A stretch of DNA of 64,000 nucleotides from PKWO01 sp036384915 (GCA_036384915.1 DASVLJ010000049.1:62001-126000), one strand, 5' to 3'. Positions 44,114 to 53,666 are shown, counted from the first letter of the stretch. Notes: generated by a model from the sequence alone, not told the origin. Numbers and translations: made by a program.

Positions 44114-45559
44114 TCAAAAGCGATAGTTATAAGAAATACCGACGAACTGGATATCCGTCTTGTATTGGCCGAAGGTGGTCTCCCCATTGCCCGTGCAGCT
44201 CGAATTGAGTGGGTTGCAGGAATTGGTATAGTCAGCCGTGACATTCTTGAATTTGACGAAGCTATAAGCGGCGTCGATGGATGCGCGCTCGTCGAAGCGA
44301 TAGTTAAGGCCGAGCGAGTACCACCAGCGGTCGCTGTCCGGGAAAGACGGATGGGTCAGTTGCGCACCGCGGACCGGCGATTGGTCGAACGCGATACCGC
44401 CGCGGAACAAGAGCGCATCGCCATACCGGTAATCCGCGCCAAGCGAAACCCGGTAAGTGTTTCTCCAGTCCTGACGTATGACCTCGTCGCCTTCTGTTGT
44501 GCCGGGGAACTGGATGTCGAGCTTGTCGAGGCGCGAGGTGCGGGACCACGTGACGTCGAGCATGCCGGACCACTTATCGTCAAATTGGCGAAAGGCGCTG
44601 GCGCTGACCGTCTCGGGAGTCTTGATGTCGATTTCCGCGCTCGAATTTGCACGATGCGAAGCGGCGCCGAGAGCGGCGTCGACGGTCGGATCGCCGGAGA
44701 CACCGGAGAAGTTCCATGCCGTGTCCCCTTTGAGTTTGTGACTGACGGAAGAACGATAAGCCAGGCCGAAGCGAGTCGCATCGTCGAGCTGGTACATATA
44801 GCCGAAATTGAAGCCGTAGCCCCAGTCTTTCGCCGTGTCTTCGGCATGGGCATCGTTGATCTTTGCCAGCGCAGCCGGGCTTCCTCCGCCGGCTACGATT
44901 TGCTCGATGAGTTGGGCGCCTTGCGGCGTGCCGTTCAGAGCGAGCACGGAATCCGGCGTATCGGCGGCTTGGCCCAGGCGGGCGTGCATGTATTGCGCCG
45001 AAATACCGAAGCCGAAGGAATGGCGATCGTCGAACCTGTAGGAAAAGGATGGATTCAACTGGAGCGACTCCAGCGAGACGTTGGTAACGCTGTAACGGCC
45101 AGTCCACGTGTCGCCGTAGTTCAGCTTTGAACCGTAGGGAACGAACATGCCAAAGCCGAAGGAAAGCCTGTCGCCATAGGGAACGACGAGATAGAGCGAC
45201 GGCGCAACCACGGAACCCGGCACGTAGCCGTGTGTCGCAGTGCCTCCTGTGCCGGTACCGAGAAAAGTGGTCGAACCCTCGTCCTGATAGGTGGAATGCG
45301 GCAGAGCCGCCGTATTGCCGAAATCGAGCTCTATCGCCTTGAGGCGAGCCATGCCGGCGGGGTTGTAGTAGACGGTGCTGGCGTCATTTGCCTCGGCGCC
45401 TCCGGCGTCTGCATTGCCTTGCCCTGATACTGTCTGGGAGCCGAATTGGTAACCGGATGCCAAAGCCCAGAGCGGCGTCATCGCAAACACGGTGAAAGCA
45501 AGCTGGTTGGCGTGACGCAGGCGAGAAATGGTTGCCCCCTTGTTCTTAGTCTTGTGCAT
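44114..45559 (-). CDS. OmpP1/FadL-family outer-membrane transport protein
   Basis: A 481-residue protein with a signal peptide and the FadL N-terminal block (GYQFGSQTVSGQGNADAGGAEANDASTVYYNPAGMARLKA). The remainder is beta-barrel sequence ending in ISYNYRF, the C-terminal aromatic signature of outer-membrane proteins. FadL-type channels move long-chain fatty acids or aromatic hydrocarbons across the outer membrane. The leader immediately upstream derives from the decayed SDR copy. No catabolic genes are adjacent, so the substrate is unknown. Confidence 0.92.
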   Translation of the reverse strand: MHKTKNKGATISRLRHANQLAFTVFAMTPLWALASGYQFGSQTVSGQGNADAGGAEANDASTVYYNPAGMARLKAIELDFGNTAALPHSTYQDEGSTTFLGTGTGGTATHGYVPGSVVAPSLYLVVPYGDRLSFGFGMFVPYGSKLNYGDTWTGRYSVTNVSLESLQLNPSFSYRFDDRHSFGFGISAQYMHARLGQAADTPDSVLALNGTPQGAQLIEQIVAGGGSPAALAKINDAHAEDTAKDWGYGFNFGYMYQLDDATRFGLAYRSSVSHKLKGDTAWNFSGVSGDPTVDAALGAASHRANSSAEIDIKTPETVSASAFRQFDDKWSGMLDVTWSRTSRLDKLDIQFPGTTEGDEVIRQDWRNTYRVSLGADYRYGDALLFRGGIAFDQSPVRGAQLTHPSFPDSDRWWYSLGLNYRFDERASIDAAYSFVKFKNVTADYTNSCNPLNSSCTGNGETTFGQYKTDIQFVGISYNYRF

Positions 45560-45602
45560 GAATTTTTCCTTTTGGTTTTAGGTATATGTAACTGCGCGAG
45601 CT

Positions 45603-45911
45603 TTAAGCGAGCCCGAACATCTTTCACAAGCCTCTCTCAATCGGCCCGGCAGGCATGAAGCGGCGCAGTTTGGCCGGAAGAGAAGCCTTGCCCTTTGGTA
45701 TGCGGCGCGTCTTCCATGCTCCCAACGCGGCATCGACAATCGTCGCTGCAACTCCGATGCGTTTTGAACATTGTTTTGGATCGCCACTGAGACGACAGCG
45801 AGCTCCTCGTTGTAGTCAGGGATTCTGGAAACGTCCTGGGACGCGTTGAGATCCGGATTGTTTTTGGTAAAGTATGGCTCGGTGAGAGCCACGCGAATTT
45901 CAAATTGGCGC
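45603..45911 (-). pseudogene. Decayed 3' fragment of a short-chain dehydrogenase
   Basis: The translation ALTEPYFTKNNPDLNASQD...SRIPDYNEELAVVSVAIQNNVQNA aligns with residues near 170-215 of the SDR at 47881-48687. After that point the frame shifts where about 10 bp are missing compared with the intact copy (near 45750). The remainder matches in another frame to the TAA at 45603-45605. DNA similarity continues beyond the gene on the 3' side (to about 45568). The first two thirds of the gene are absent. Confidence 0.8.
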
Positions 45912-46769
45912 CCCTCGTGCGCGTGCCAAGACGATCCACGCCGCGCCGCCGATCAATACCGACCGCTCGCCGGGGAGACCCGCGAAAACGGCACGAACCG
46001 CGGCCCAGGCGCGAGCGCGGATGTCGTCGGGCTGGTCAGCGAGCGCACGCGACAGCGGGCCGACCTCGAGCGCCATCCTCACCGCGTCGTCGATGGCGGC
46101 GTCCCGCGTCCCGCCCTCGCCAAACGGGACGGAAGCATCGAACGGCACGATGACGATGTCGGTGAAGCCGGCCGCCGCCAGGATGCGCGATACCCGCCGT
46201 CTATCGCCAAACGAAAATGGACCGGGCGCTTCGGGATCGGGCGGCGCACTTGGCGGGAGGATGTCCTTGAGCGCTACCATCGGCAGGCGCACCCAATCGT
46301 TCTCGGCCGCGCCGCGCCAGCAGACGAAAGCGAGCCGCCCGCCCAGCCGGAGCGCACGTCGCATATGGGCGAATGCTCCCGTCGGATCATCGAAGAACAT
46401 CACTCCGAAACGCGAGAACAGGATGTCGAACGCACCTTCGGGCAGCTCGGCGCTGCTGGCGTCAGCCACTCGGAACAGGGCCGGCGTACCTTGTGGCGCA
46501 AGCGCGCGCGCCCGGCCGATCAGCGGTTCGGATATGTCCACGCCCAGCACTTGGCCCCTCGGGCCGACGAGGGCAGCCAGTGCCAGACTCGACGCGCCCG
46601 CGCCGCAGCCGACGTCCAGTACACGCTCTCCCTCTACGGGCGCGGCGGCGTCGATCGCGGCTTGGCCAAACACCGCTACCACGGCGTCGAGCCGTGCCTG
46701 GTTAGCGGCCCAGCGCTCCCCGCTTCGGCCATTCCAGTCGCCGACCGGATCGACATTTTTCTCTGCCAT
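45900..46769 (-). CDS. Class I SAM-dependent methyltransferase
   Basis: A 289-residue protein with the SAM-binding motif LDVGCGAGASSLALAALVG and the later ADASSAELPEGAFDILFSRFGVMFFDD. It has a C-terminal region like UbiE/BioC-type small-molecule methyltransferases. The ATG at 46769 has AAGGA six bases upstream. Its stop codon and last residues fall inside the border of the decayed SDR copy, so its natural C-terminus may have been altered. The substrate is unknown. It is the last gene on the strand of the RND/SDR/TrxR group. Confidence 0.85.
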   Translation of the reverse strand: MAEKNVDPVGDWNGRSGERWAANQARLDAVVAVFGQAAIDAAAPVEGERVLDVGCGAGASSLALAALVGPRGQVLGVDISEPLIGRARALAPQGTPALFRVADASSAELPEGAFDILFSRFGVMFFDDPTGAFAHMRRALRLGGRLAFVCWRGAAENDWVRLPMVALKDILPPSAPPDPEAPGPFSFGDRRRVSRILAAAGFTDIVIVPFDASVPFGEGGTRDAAIDDAVRMALEVGPLSRALADQPDDIRARAWAAVRAVFAGLPGERSVLIGGAAWIVLARARGAPI

Positions 46770-46894
46770 GATATGTCCTTGTTCTGATTTGTTCTTAACT
46801 AAGCTGTCCGATGCCAAGGCGCGCATTGCAGTCAGAGCCCGCGCTTGTTCGAGGAACCCCTCGCACCGCCGCTCCGGGAGTTAAGCGGCCACTC

Positions 46895-47788
46895 TCAAAC
46901 CAGCATCGACTGCTGGGCAAAGATACCTGCCATCGCGCCCTGCGATGATGCCTGGGTGACCGAGGGCAAAAAGGGCGTTGTGAGATCCCCGGCGGCGTAG
47001 ATGCCGGGCATGCTGGTTTGGCGCCGCTCGTCGACTTTTAGGACGATGCCGCTGGGCGTATCGACCGTGGCGAGGCCCAATGCTTCATGCAGGCTTGCGG
47101 ACGGCTTGTTGCGCGGTTGGGCGAACAGAACGTCGACCGTTACATTGCGGCCGGTATCGAGATTAACGGTAGCGATATGGCCCTTTTGATGGGCGATCTC
47201 GACGATTCGACCAAGGACGACAGGTATATTGCGGCGCGCCAGATCGGCCTGGATATCGGGCGGAATGTCGTGACCATCGGCGAAGACAGTCAACTTGTCC
47301 GTCCAATCGCGGAAGAGCCTGACGGACTGGTGCGACTGAGGGCCGGACCAGAGGGTACCCCAATGCTGGCCGGCGACTTCAAAACCGTCGCAATAGGGGC
47401 AGGGGACGATGGACGTGCCCCAGCTTTCGACAAAGCCCGGAACATCAGGCATCTGGTCGGCGACGCCATAGCTCAGGATCAGGCGGCGCGCCTTGAAGGT
47501 TTCGCCATCGCCGGTGAGGACGGAGAAATCGTCTATGGTGCCAGAGATGCTGTCGGCCCGGGCACTGACCAACTTGATCGCGGGATAACGCGCCAGCTGC
47601 TGCCGCGCCTCGGCCAGAATGTCCAGCGGTGGCTTGTGATCGTGGCCGAGCAGGCCATGCGAGTGGCCGGCAAAGCGATTGCGCGGCAGGCCGGTATCGA
47701 GAACGGTGACTTTGCGGCGGGCACGGCCAAGCTGCAGGGCCGCCGCGAGACCGGCAAAGCTGCCGCCGATGATGATTACGTCATTCAT
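46895..47788 (-). CDS. Thioredoxin-reductase-like FAD/NAD(P) oxidoreductase
   Basis: A 297-residue protein. It has an FAD Rossmann motif (IIIGGSFAGLAAALQLGRA), a CPYC redox pair in CPYCDGFEVAG, and the C-terminal GIYAAGDLTTP motif. It is shorter than TrxB and belongs to the TrxB-like group that often acts with a nearby partner. The second nucleotide motif is not a perfect GxGxxG. The ATG at 47788 has GGAG nine bases upstream. It lies downstream of an SDR and the RND genes. The true substrate is unknown. Confidence 0.85.
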   Translation of the reverse strand: MNDVIIIGGSFAGLAAALQLGRARRKVTVLDTGLPRNRFAGHSHGLLGHDHKPPLDILAEARQQLARYPAIKLVSARADSISGTIDDFSVLTGDGETFKARRLILSYGVADQMPDVPGFVESWGTSIVPCPYCDGFEVAGQHWGTLWSGPQSHQSVRLFRDWTDKLTVFADGHDIPPDIQADLARRNIPVVLGRIVEIAHQKGHIATVNLDTGRNVTVDVLFAQPRNKPSASLHEALGLATVDTPSGIVLKVDERRQTSMPGIYAAGDLTTPFLPSVTQASSQGAMAGIFAQQSMLV

Positions 47789-47880
47789 AGTGATGGGCTC
47801 CGTGATGTGGATGAAGGAGGGTGTGTTGGGCTTGACGCCCCATTTTCCCTTTGGTTTAGGTATATGTTGCCGGGCAAGCT

Positions 47881-48687
47881 TCAAGCGAGGCCGAACGTCT
47901 TGCGCAAGCCTTTCTCGACTGGACCAGCGGGCATGAATCGGCGCAGTGCCGCCAGAAGAGATGCCTCGCCCTTGGGTGTGCGGCGCATCTTCCAGGCCCC
48001 CAGCCCGGCGTCGACAATCGTCGCGGCGACTCCATCGGGCTGCGGCCCGTTTTGAATATTGTTTTGGATTGCCAGGGAGACGGCGCCGAGCTCCTTGCTG
48101 TAGTCGGAGATTCTGGAAACGGTTTGGGGGGCGTTGAGGTCCAGGTTGGTTTTGGTAAAGGACGGTTCGACAAGCGCCACGCGAATTCCAAATTGGCGCA
48201 CCTCGTGATCCAGACTCTCGGACATCCCCTCAACCGCATGCTTGGATGCCGAATAGAGCCCCATATACGGCGCAGGCAGAAAGCCCACCACCGAGCTGAC
48301 GTTGACGATGCGGCCGGAGCGCTGTTCGCGCATGGTCGGCAGCACCGCCTTGATCGTGCGCAAGAGGCCGAAGAGGTTGGTATCGAATTTCGTCTGGGCT
48401 TCGGCGATCGACGTTTCTTCCGTCGCGCCCAGCAGGGTCACGCCGGCACTGTTGACCAGCACGTCGATCCTCCCTGCTCGCGCGATGATGCCCTGGATTC
48501 CTTGCGCTATGGATGCTTCGTCCCGGACATCCATCTCAACAAGTGTGACGCCGGGTATCGCTTGTGCTCTTGCCGTGCTACGGACGGTGCCGAATACCTG
48601 GCACCCCAGTTTGGCAAACTCCTGTGCGGTGGCGCGTCCTATGCCCGACGACACGCCGGTGATAACAACAACCTTTGAGTTCGACAT
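47881..48687 (-). CDS. Short-chain dehydrogenase/reductase (classical SDR)
   Basis: A 268-residue classical SDR. It has TGVSSGIGRA (cofactor binding), NSAG (NNAG-like), a catalytic Ser near SSVVGFLPAP, and YSASKHAVEG with the catalytic Tyr and Lys. It resembles oxidoreductases induced with efflux genes. It lies 43 bp downstream of the RND pump gene, probably on the same transcript. A decayed second copy of its 3' part sits at 45603-45911. Confidence 0.9.
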   Translation of the reverse strand: MSNSKVVVITGVSSGIGRATAQEFAKLGCQVFGTVRSTARAQAIPGVTLVEMDVRDEASIAQGIQGIIARAGRIDVLVNSAGVTLLGATEETSIAEAQTKFDTNLFGLLRTIKAVLPTMREQRSGRIVNVSSVVGFLPAPYMGLYSASKHAVEGMSESLDHEVRQFGIRVALVEPSFTKTNLDLNAPQTVSRISDYSKELGAVSLAIQNNIQNGPQPDGVAATIVDAGLGAWKMRRTPKGEASLLAALRRFMPAGPVEKGLRKTFGLA

Positions 48688-48730
48688 GAAGGTTCCTTTC
48701 GATATGAATGAATGTGGGTAAACGATAAGA

Positions 48731-51700
48731 TCAGCGGTGCGATGGATCGGGCCTGATCCTGAACCAGATGGAATACATGGCAGGCAGGAACATCAGGGTC
48801 AGGACCGTCCCGGCGAGGGTGCCGCCTATGAGCGTGTAAGCCAGCGTTCCCCAGAACACCGAATGGGTCAGCGGGATGAAGGCCAGAATCGCCGCTAACG
48901 CGGTCAGAATCACCGGACGCGCGCGCTGCACGGTCGCTTCGACAAGCGCACGGTATGGATCGAGCCCGGCCTGTTCGTTTTCACGAATCTGCCCGATCAG
49001 GATCAGCGTGTTACGCATCAGGATGCCCGACAGCGCAATCAAACCGACCAGCGCATTGATACCGAAAGGCTGCCGAAACAAAAGCAGCGTCGGCACCACG
49101 CCAATCAACCCCAGCGGACTGGTCAGGAAGACCATCACCATCCCGGCGATGGAGCGGACCTGCAGGACGATGATCAGCAGAGTGATGGCCAACATGATCG
49201 GAAACAGCGGCAACATCGCGGTCGTCGCCTTGCCCGATTCTTCGATGGAACCGGCTTGCTCGATGCGGTAGCCGCCCGGCAGTTTGTCCACGATGGGCTG
49301 GAGCTGCTTGGTAATGGCCGACGAAACGTCAGGCGGCTGCAAGTCTTCGGCGATGTCGCCCCGCACGGTGATCGTCGGTGTGCGGTCACGCCGGCGCAGG
49401 ACGGGATCTTCCATGCGTACCTCGACGGTACCGACCTGCGACAGCGGGATGCGCTGCCCCGCCGATCCGGCCAGCGAAAAGCCGGTGATCTTCGCTGGGT
49501 CTAGGCGGATATCGCCGGCGGCGCGGCCGAGCACCTGTACCGAACGTATATCCTCACGCACCTCCGTCAACGGCGCCCCACTCAGCAAGAACTGCAGTTG
49601 CTGAGACACCGAACTGGAAGTCAGCCCCACGGCGTGGAGCCTGTCCTGGTCGAGAACCAAGTGAAGAGTGGGAACACGCGAACCCCAATCCGTGTTGACG
49701 GTGCGCATCATCGGGCTGGCGTGCATTACAGCCTCGACTTGTGCCGCGATCTCCCGCAATTTGTCCGGGTCCGGCCCCATGACGCGGTAGGCCACGGGAA
49801 ATGGCGAGGGCGGGCCGAACACAATCTGGGTAACGCGCACCCGCGCTTCGGACGCCAGGCCGTCAGCCACGGCCTGGCGCAGTCTGATCTTGAGCGCCTC
49901 CCGTTCCTTGTCGTTGCCCGTCAGCACCACGATTTTGGCGAACGACGGATCCGGCAGTTCGGGCGCCATCGCCAGGAAGAAGCGCGGCGCGCCCTGGCCG
50001 ATATAGGAGGTCACGATCCTGGCCTCTTTCTGCTTCGCCAGCCAGGCTTCGACCTTCTCCGTCGCGACGCTGGTTTGCTCGATCGAGGTACCGTAAGGCA
50101 TTTGCACCTCGACCAGCACTTCCGGTCGGTCGGAGGTCGGGAAGAACTGCTTCTTGACCACGGCCATGCCGAGCACCGACAGCGCGAAAAGCCCGATCAC
50201 GGTGCCGGCGACGAGCCACTTACGGGCAATGACGCGCCCCAGCACTTGCCTGAATCGGTTGTAGTTGCGAGTGCTATAGATGGCGCCGTGTCCACCTTCG
50301 ACCTTCTTGATGTCGGGCAGCAGCTTCACGCCCAGGTAGGGAGTGAACGCCACGGCTACTATCCAGGAAGCGATCAGGGAAATACCGACGATCCAGAACA
50401 TGTTGCTGGTGTATTCGCCGGCCGTAGAACGCGCGAATCCGTTCGGCATGAAACCGACGGCCGTGACCAATGTTCCAGACAGCATGGGTGCCGCAGTGTG
50501 GCTCCAGGCATAGGCCGACGCGGTGATGCGACTGTACCCCTCCTCCATCTTCACCACCATCATTTCGATGGCGATGATGGCATCGTCCACCAACAACCCC
50601 AGAGCCAGAATCAACGATCCAAGCGTAATTCGGTCGAAGCTCTTGCCCGATGCCTCCATGATGACGAACACGGCCGCCAGGGTCAGCGGCACAGCCGCCG
50701 CGACCACGATGCCGACATGCCAGCCCATGCTGATAAAGCAGACCACCAGCACGACGAGCAAGGCTACGAAGAACTTGACCATGAACTCGTCCACGGCCGA
50801 TCTGATGTTGACGGCCTGATCGGTCACCTTGGTCAGCGTCATGCCCAGGGGGAGTTCGGCGTTGATCTTGGAAACTTCCGCCTCAAGCGCCTTGCCCAGA
50901 TCGAGCCCGTTCCATTCGTCGCGCATCACGACACCCAGCAGGAGTGCCGGTTCGCCGCCGTTGCGGATCTGGAAGGTGGCGGGGTCTTCATAACCACGCT
51001 CGACGGTCGCCACATCCGACAGTTTGAGCGTCCTCCCCTGCGCGACGATTGGGGTCTGCCGAATCTTTTCGAGGTTGTCGAACGCGCCGTCGATTCGAAG
51101 AAAGACTTCCGGCCCCTTGGTCTCGATGGAACCGGCAGGGGTCAGCATGTTCTGGTCGTTGAGCGCGGCGAAAATGTCTTGCGGCGCAACACCGAGAGTC
51201 GTCAGGCGATCGTTGGAAAAGGATACAAAGATGCGTTCGGCCTGTTCCCCGATGATATTGACCTTTTTCACGCCCGCAACATGCAGCAATTGCTGGCGCA
51301 GCGCTTCTGCGTCACGCACCAACAGTCGTTGCGGTTCTCCCTTGGCCTTGAGGGCATAAAGCGCAAACGTCACGTCCGCGTATTCGTCGTTGACCATGGG
51401 GCCGATGACGCCAGCAGGCAACTTCTTGGCCTCGTCCCCGACCTTCTTGCGGGCTTGATAGAACTCCTCCTGAACCTCCGAGGGCGGTGTGCTGTCGCGC
51501 AAGGAAACCATGGTGAAGGCCAGGCCGGGGCGTGTGTAGGTTTCCGTGCGGTCGTACCAGCGCAATTCCTGCATGCGCTTTTCCAAGGGTTCGGCGACCT
51601 GGTCCTGCATTTCCTGTGCCGTCGCTCCCGGCCACGCCGTGATGATCGTCATCTGCTTGATCGTGAACGGCGGGTCTTCCGCCCGCCCGAGCTTGAAGAA

Positions 51701-51799
51701 CGCGAGAATGCCCGCCGCAGAGATCAGGCAGATCAGGAACAGCGTGATGGCGCGCTCGCGCACAGCCAGCGCCGACAAGTTGAAGCGGCCTTCGTTCAT
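48731..51799 (-). CDS. RND efflux pump inner-membrane transporter
   Basis: A 1,022-residue RND protein with 12 membrane segments. Conserved core elements include GLLVDDAIIAIEMMVVKMEEG (with the proton-relay Asp residues), and the periplasmic loops start at GRAEDPPFTIKQMTI. It would expel drugs, solvents or other hydrophobic compounds with energy from protons. Its start overlaps the stop of the membrane-fusion gene by 4 bp. The sequence is closer to the short-headed HAE1-type pumps than to metal CzcA pumps. Substrate unknown. Confidence 0.95.
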   Translation of the reverse strand: MNEGRFNLSALAVRERAITLFLICLISAAGILAFFKLGRAEDPPFTIKQMTIITAWPGATAQEMQDQVAEPLEKRMQELRWYDRTETYTRPGLAFTMVSLRDSTPPSEVQEEFYQARKKVGDEAKKLPAGVIGPMVNDEYADVTFALYALKAKGEPQRLLVRDAEALRQQLLHVAGVKKVNIIGEQAERIFVSFSNDRLTTLGVAPQDIFAALNDQNMLTPAGSIETKGPEVFLRIDGAFDNLEKIRQTPIVAQGRTLKLSDVATVERGYEDPATFQIRNGGEPALLLGVVMRDEWNGLDLGKALEAEVSKINAELPLGMTLTKVTDQAVNIRSAVDEFMVKFFVALLVVLVVCFISMGWHVGIVVAAAVPLTLAAVFVIMEASGKSFDRITLGSLILALGLLVDDAIIAIEMMVVKMEEGYSRITASAYAWSHTAAPMLSGTLVTAVGFMPNGFARSTAGEYTSNMFWIVGISLIASWIVAVAFTPYLGVKLLPDIKKVEGGHGAIYSTRNYNRFRQVLGRVIARKWLVAGTVIGLFALSVLGMAVVKKQFFPTSDRPEVLVEVQMPYGTSIEQTSVATEKVEAWLAKQKEARIVTSYIGQGAPRFFLAMAPELPDPSFAKIVVLTGNDKEREALKIRLRQAVADGLASEARVRVTQIVFGPPSPFPVAYRVMGPDPDKLREIAAQVEAVMHASPMMRTVNTDWGSRVPTLHLVLDQDRLHAVGLTSSSVSQQLQFLLSGAPLTEVREDIRSVQVLGRAAGDIRLDPAKITGFSLAGSAGQRIPLSQVGTVEVRMEDPVLRRRDRTPTITVRGDIAEDLQPPDVSSAITKQLQPIVDKLPGGYRIEQAGSIEESGKATTAMLPLFPIMLAITLLIIVLQVRSIAGMVMVFLTSPLGLIGVVPTLLLFRQPFGINALVGLIALSGILMRNTLILIGQIRENEQAGLDPYRALVEATVQRARPVILTALAAILAFIPLTHSVFWGTLAYTLIGGTLAGTVLTLMFLPAMYSIWFRIRPDPSHR

Positions 51800-52911
51800 G
51801 GATGGACTCCCGCTACTGCGTTGTCGGTGCCCTGGGATGCCACCCGGACCGGCTGGCCTTCGCGCAACTGGTGCGCGCCGAGCGCAACGATCCGGTCGCC
51901 TTGTTTGACTTGACCGACGATCCGTGCGCTGTCGTCATCCAGGCGCTGCACCGTGACCGGACGCCATGAGACCTTCGCCAGCTCGCCGTTGACGATCCAC
52001 ACTCCCGCCCCCTTGCCGGCATCGAACAATGCGCCGATCGGCACCTGAAAGCCGTCTTGCGTGGAAGGCTGCGCATCCGGAATCCGGATCGTGACCGTGG
52101 CGCCCAATGGCGCGTTGGCCAGTGCCCCATCGAGCACATATCGCGCCTCAAAGGTACGGGTGAGCCGATCCGCGGAATCCGAAAGTTGCCGCAGCTTGGC
52201 GGCGACGGCGACGCCTTCCTTGCCGAATAGTGCGGCTTGCGCACTTGACCCGATCGCCGGGCGTAATGTCTCCGGCAGCTGGATGACCGCTTCACGGCGG
52301 CCAGAATGGGCCAGGCGCACGACGATTTGCCCGGCGCTGACGACTTGGCCCGGTTCAACCAGCGTTTCCATGACAACGCCATCCGAATCGGCTACCAAGT
52401 CCGTGTAGCGGCTCGCATTAAGGGCAACGTCCGCTTCCGCTTCGGCCGCATCAAGCTGGGCCTTGGCGGCGTCCGCTGCAGCCTTGACCTGGTCGTAGGC
52501 CGAAGCGGATATCGCGCCGGTTCCGCGCAGGTCGCGGTAGCGGGCTTCATCTTCCGCTGTCTGCCTGGCGCGCGCTTGCGCGGCGATGACCGACTCCTGC
52601 TGCGCATGCGCCGCGAGTTTCAGGTCGACGGGGTCGATGCGCATGAGCACCTGGCCGCGCTTGACGGTCTGCCCCGCATCGACAAGGCGCTGCAGTACTT
52701 TGCCGGATACGCGAAAACCCAGGTCGCTCTGAACTCGAGCGGCTACGGTTCCCGTGAATAAACGTAATGACGGACCCGCCCCTTGAACGGTTGCGACCCG
52801 CACCAGCGGCGTTTCCGTACGTGGGTCGGATTGCGCTTTTTCGCCGCAGGCGGCCAGTACGAGCGGGAAGACGCAAATGATTGTTGCTGTAACAAGGCGA
52901 TGCCTGAGCAT
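51796..52911 (-). CDS. RND efflux membrane-fusion lipoprotein
   Basis: A 371-residue protein with a lipoprotein signal (LVLAAC), then an HlyD-type barrel and lipoyl half (VRVATVQGAGPSLRLFTGTVAARVQSDLGFRVSGKV), a helical hairpin and the return half. It bridges the pump to the outer-membrane factor. It is the first gene of the pump operon. The promoter with an overlapping operator sits just upstream (52945-52980). Confidence 0.94.
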   Translation of the reverse strand: MLRHRLVTATIICVFPLVLAACGEKAQSDPRTETPLVRVATVQGAGPSLRLFTGTVAARVQSDLGFRVSGKVLQRLVDAGQTVKRGQVLMRIDPVDLKLAAHAQQESVIAAQARARQTAEDEARYRDLRGTGAISASAYDQVKAAADAAKAQLDAAEAEADVALNASRYTDLVADSDGVVMETLVEPGQVVSAGQIVVRLAHSGRREAVIQLPETLRPAIGSSAQAALFGKEGVAVAAKLRQLSDSADRLTRTFEARYVLDGALANAPLGATVTIRIPDAQPSTQDGFQVPIGALFDAGKGAGVWIVNGELAKVSWRPVTVQRLDDDSARIVGQVKQGDRIVALGAHQLREGQPVRVASQGTDNAVAGVHP

Positions 52912-52944
52912 AAAAGTCCCATTGCCGAAGTGAGCAGGACTTTC

Positions 52945-52973
52945 ATGATATTACCAGTGACCAATTTAGTCAA
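52945..52973 (-). promoter_or_regulatory. Promoter of the RND operon
   Basis: On the minus strand, -35 TTGACT (52968-52973) and -10 TATCAT (52945-52950) are spaced by 17 bp, with about 34 bp to the fusion-protein ATG. A GTGAC-N14-GTCAC element overlaps the -35 and spacer. Confidence 0.75.
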
Positions 52974-52980
52974 TAGTCAC
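52957..52980. promoter_or_regulatory. TetR operator 1 (GTGAC-N14-GTCAC)
   Basis: GTGAC (52957-52961) and GTCAC (52976-52980) are inverted with a 14-bp centre, the same design as the perfect palindrome before the outer-membrane factor. It covers the RND promoter, so repressor binding would block it. Confidence 0.7.
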
Positions 52981-52991
52981 CGCATTTAATG

Positions 52992-53609
52992 TCACGGCGA
53001 CAAGCTTCTCAACACAAGGCTAGCCAGATGTGCCGGCGCCTCTTCGGTGTAGTCGAGGCTATGCTGCAGAAGCAAGGGGTTAAGGTAAGGGCGCATGACC
53101 AGGTAGACGGCCATGACCGTTTCATCAAGAGGCGTCTTGCGCTCGAAGTCCCCGCTCTGCCGCCCCTCCTGCAAGATTTCGCGCAGCACCTTCTGAATGC
53201 GCCCCTCATAAGCAGCAGCGACTTGCCAACGCTCCGTTACGGCCGAGGCGGCAATTTCGTGAAGCTTCCGGTCCTGGAAAAGCAGGCGAAGGCTGGCCTC
53301 GGTCAGCGCCTTGAACATCCGCCTCAGCTTCTCCGGAGGAAGATCGGTCTCCGCAATCGCCTTGCCGACCTCGATTTCAATTTCATGCTGGCAATTCGCG
53401 CAGATCATCTCCCCAATGGCTTGCTTGGATTCAAAGAACTTATAGATGTAAGCCTTGGAAAAGCCGATGGCTTTGGCGAGATCGGAAACGGTCGTTTTTT
53501 CGTAGCCGTAGCGGCTGAAATGCTCCTTGGCGGCGGCGACAATTTGATCGCGCACCTCGTGATCCGCCGGACCGCGAGTGGAAACGGGATTGGTAGTTGC
53601 TTTTTTCAT
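52992..53609 (-). CDS. TetR-family repressor of the RND system
   Basis: A 205-residue protein. The N-terminal HTH is AAKEHFSRYGYEKTTVSDLAKAIGFSKAYIYKFFESKQAIGEMI. The C-terminal helical domain should bind the inducer. The ATG at 53609 has GGAG; the frame is open to 53678 but that would cross the divergent promoter. It lies between the divergent pump and outer-membrane genes, with one matching operator on each side. TetR efflux regulators typically repress both arms until a pump substrate binds. Confidence 0.92.
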   Translation of the reverse strand: MKKATTNPVSTRGPADHEVRDQIVAAAKEHFSRYGYEKTTVSDLAKAIGFSKAYIYKFFESKQAIGEMICANCQHEIEIEVGKAIAETDLPPEKLRRMFKALTEASLRLLFQDRKLHEIAASAVTERWQVAAAYEGRIQKVLREILQEGRQSGDFERKTPLDETVMAVYLVMRPYLNPLLLQHSLDYTEEAPAHLASLVLRSLSP

Positions 53610-53638
53610 AGGCTCCAGCTTACGCCAGTTAATTGGGT

Positions 53639-53666
53639 TTGACAACTTGTGACCATTTGGTATTAT
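53639..53666 (+). promoter_or_regulatory. Promoter of the outer-membrane factor gene
   Basis: A consensus -35 TTGACA (53639-53644), 16-bp spacer and -10 TATTAT (53661-53666) lie 31 bp before the outer-membrane factor ATG. The TetR palindrome overlaps the spacer and -10. Confidence 0.8.
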
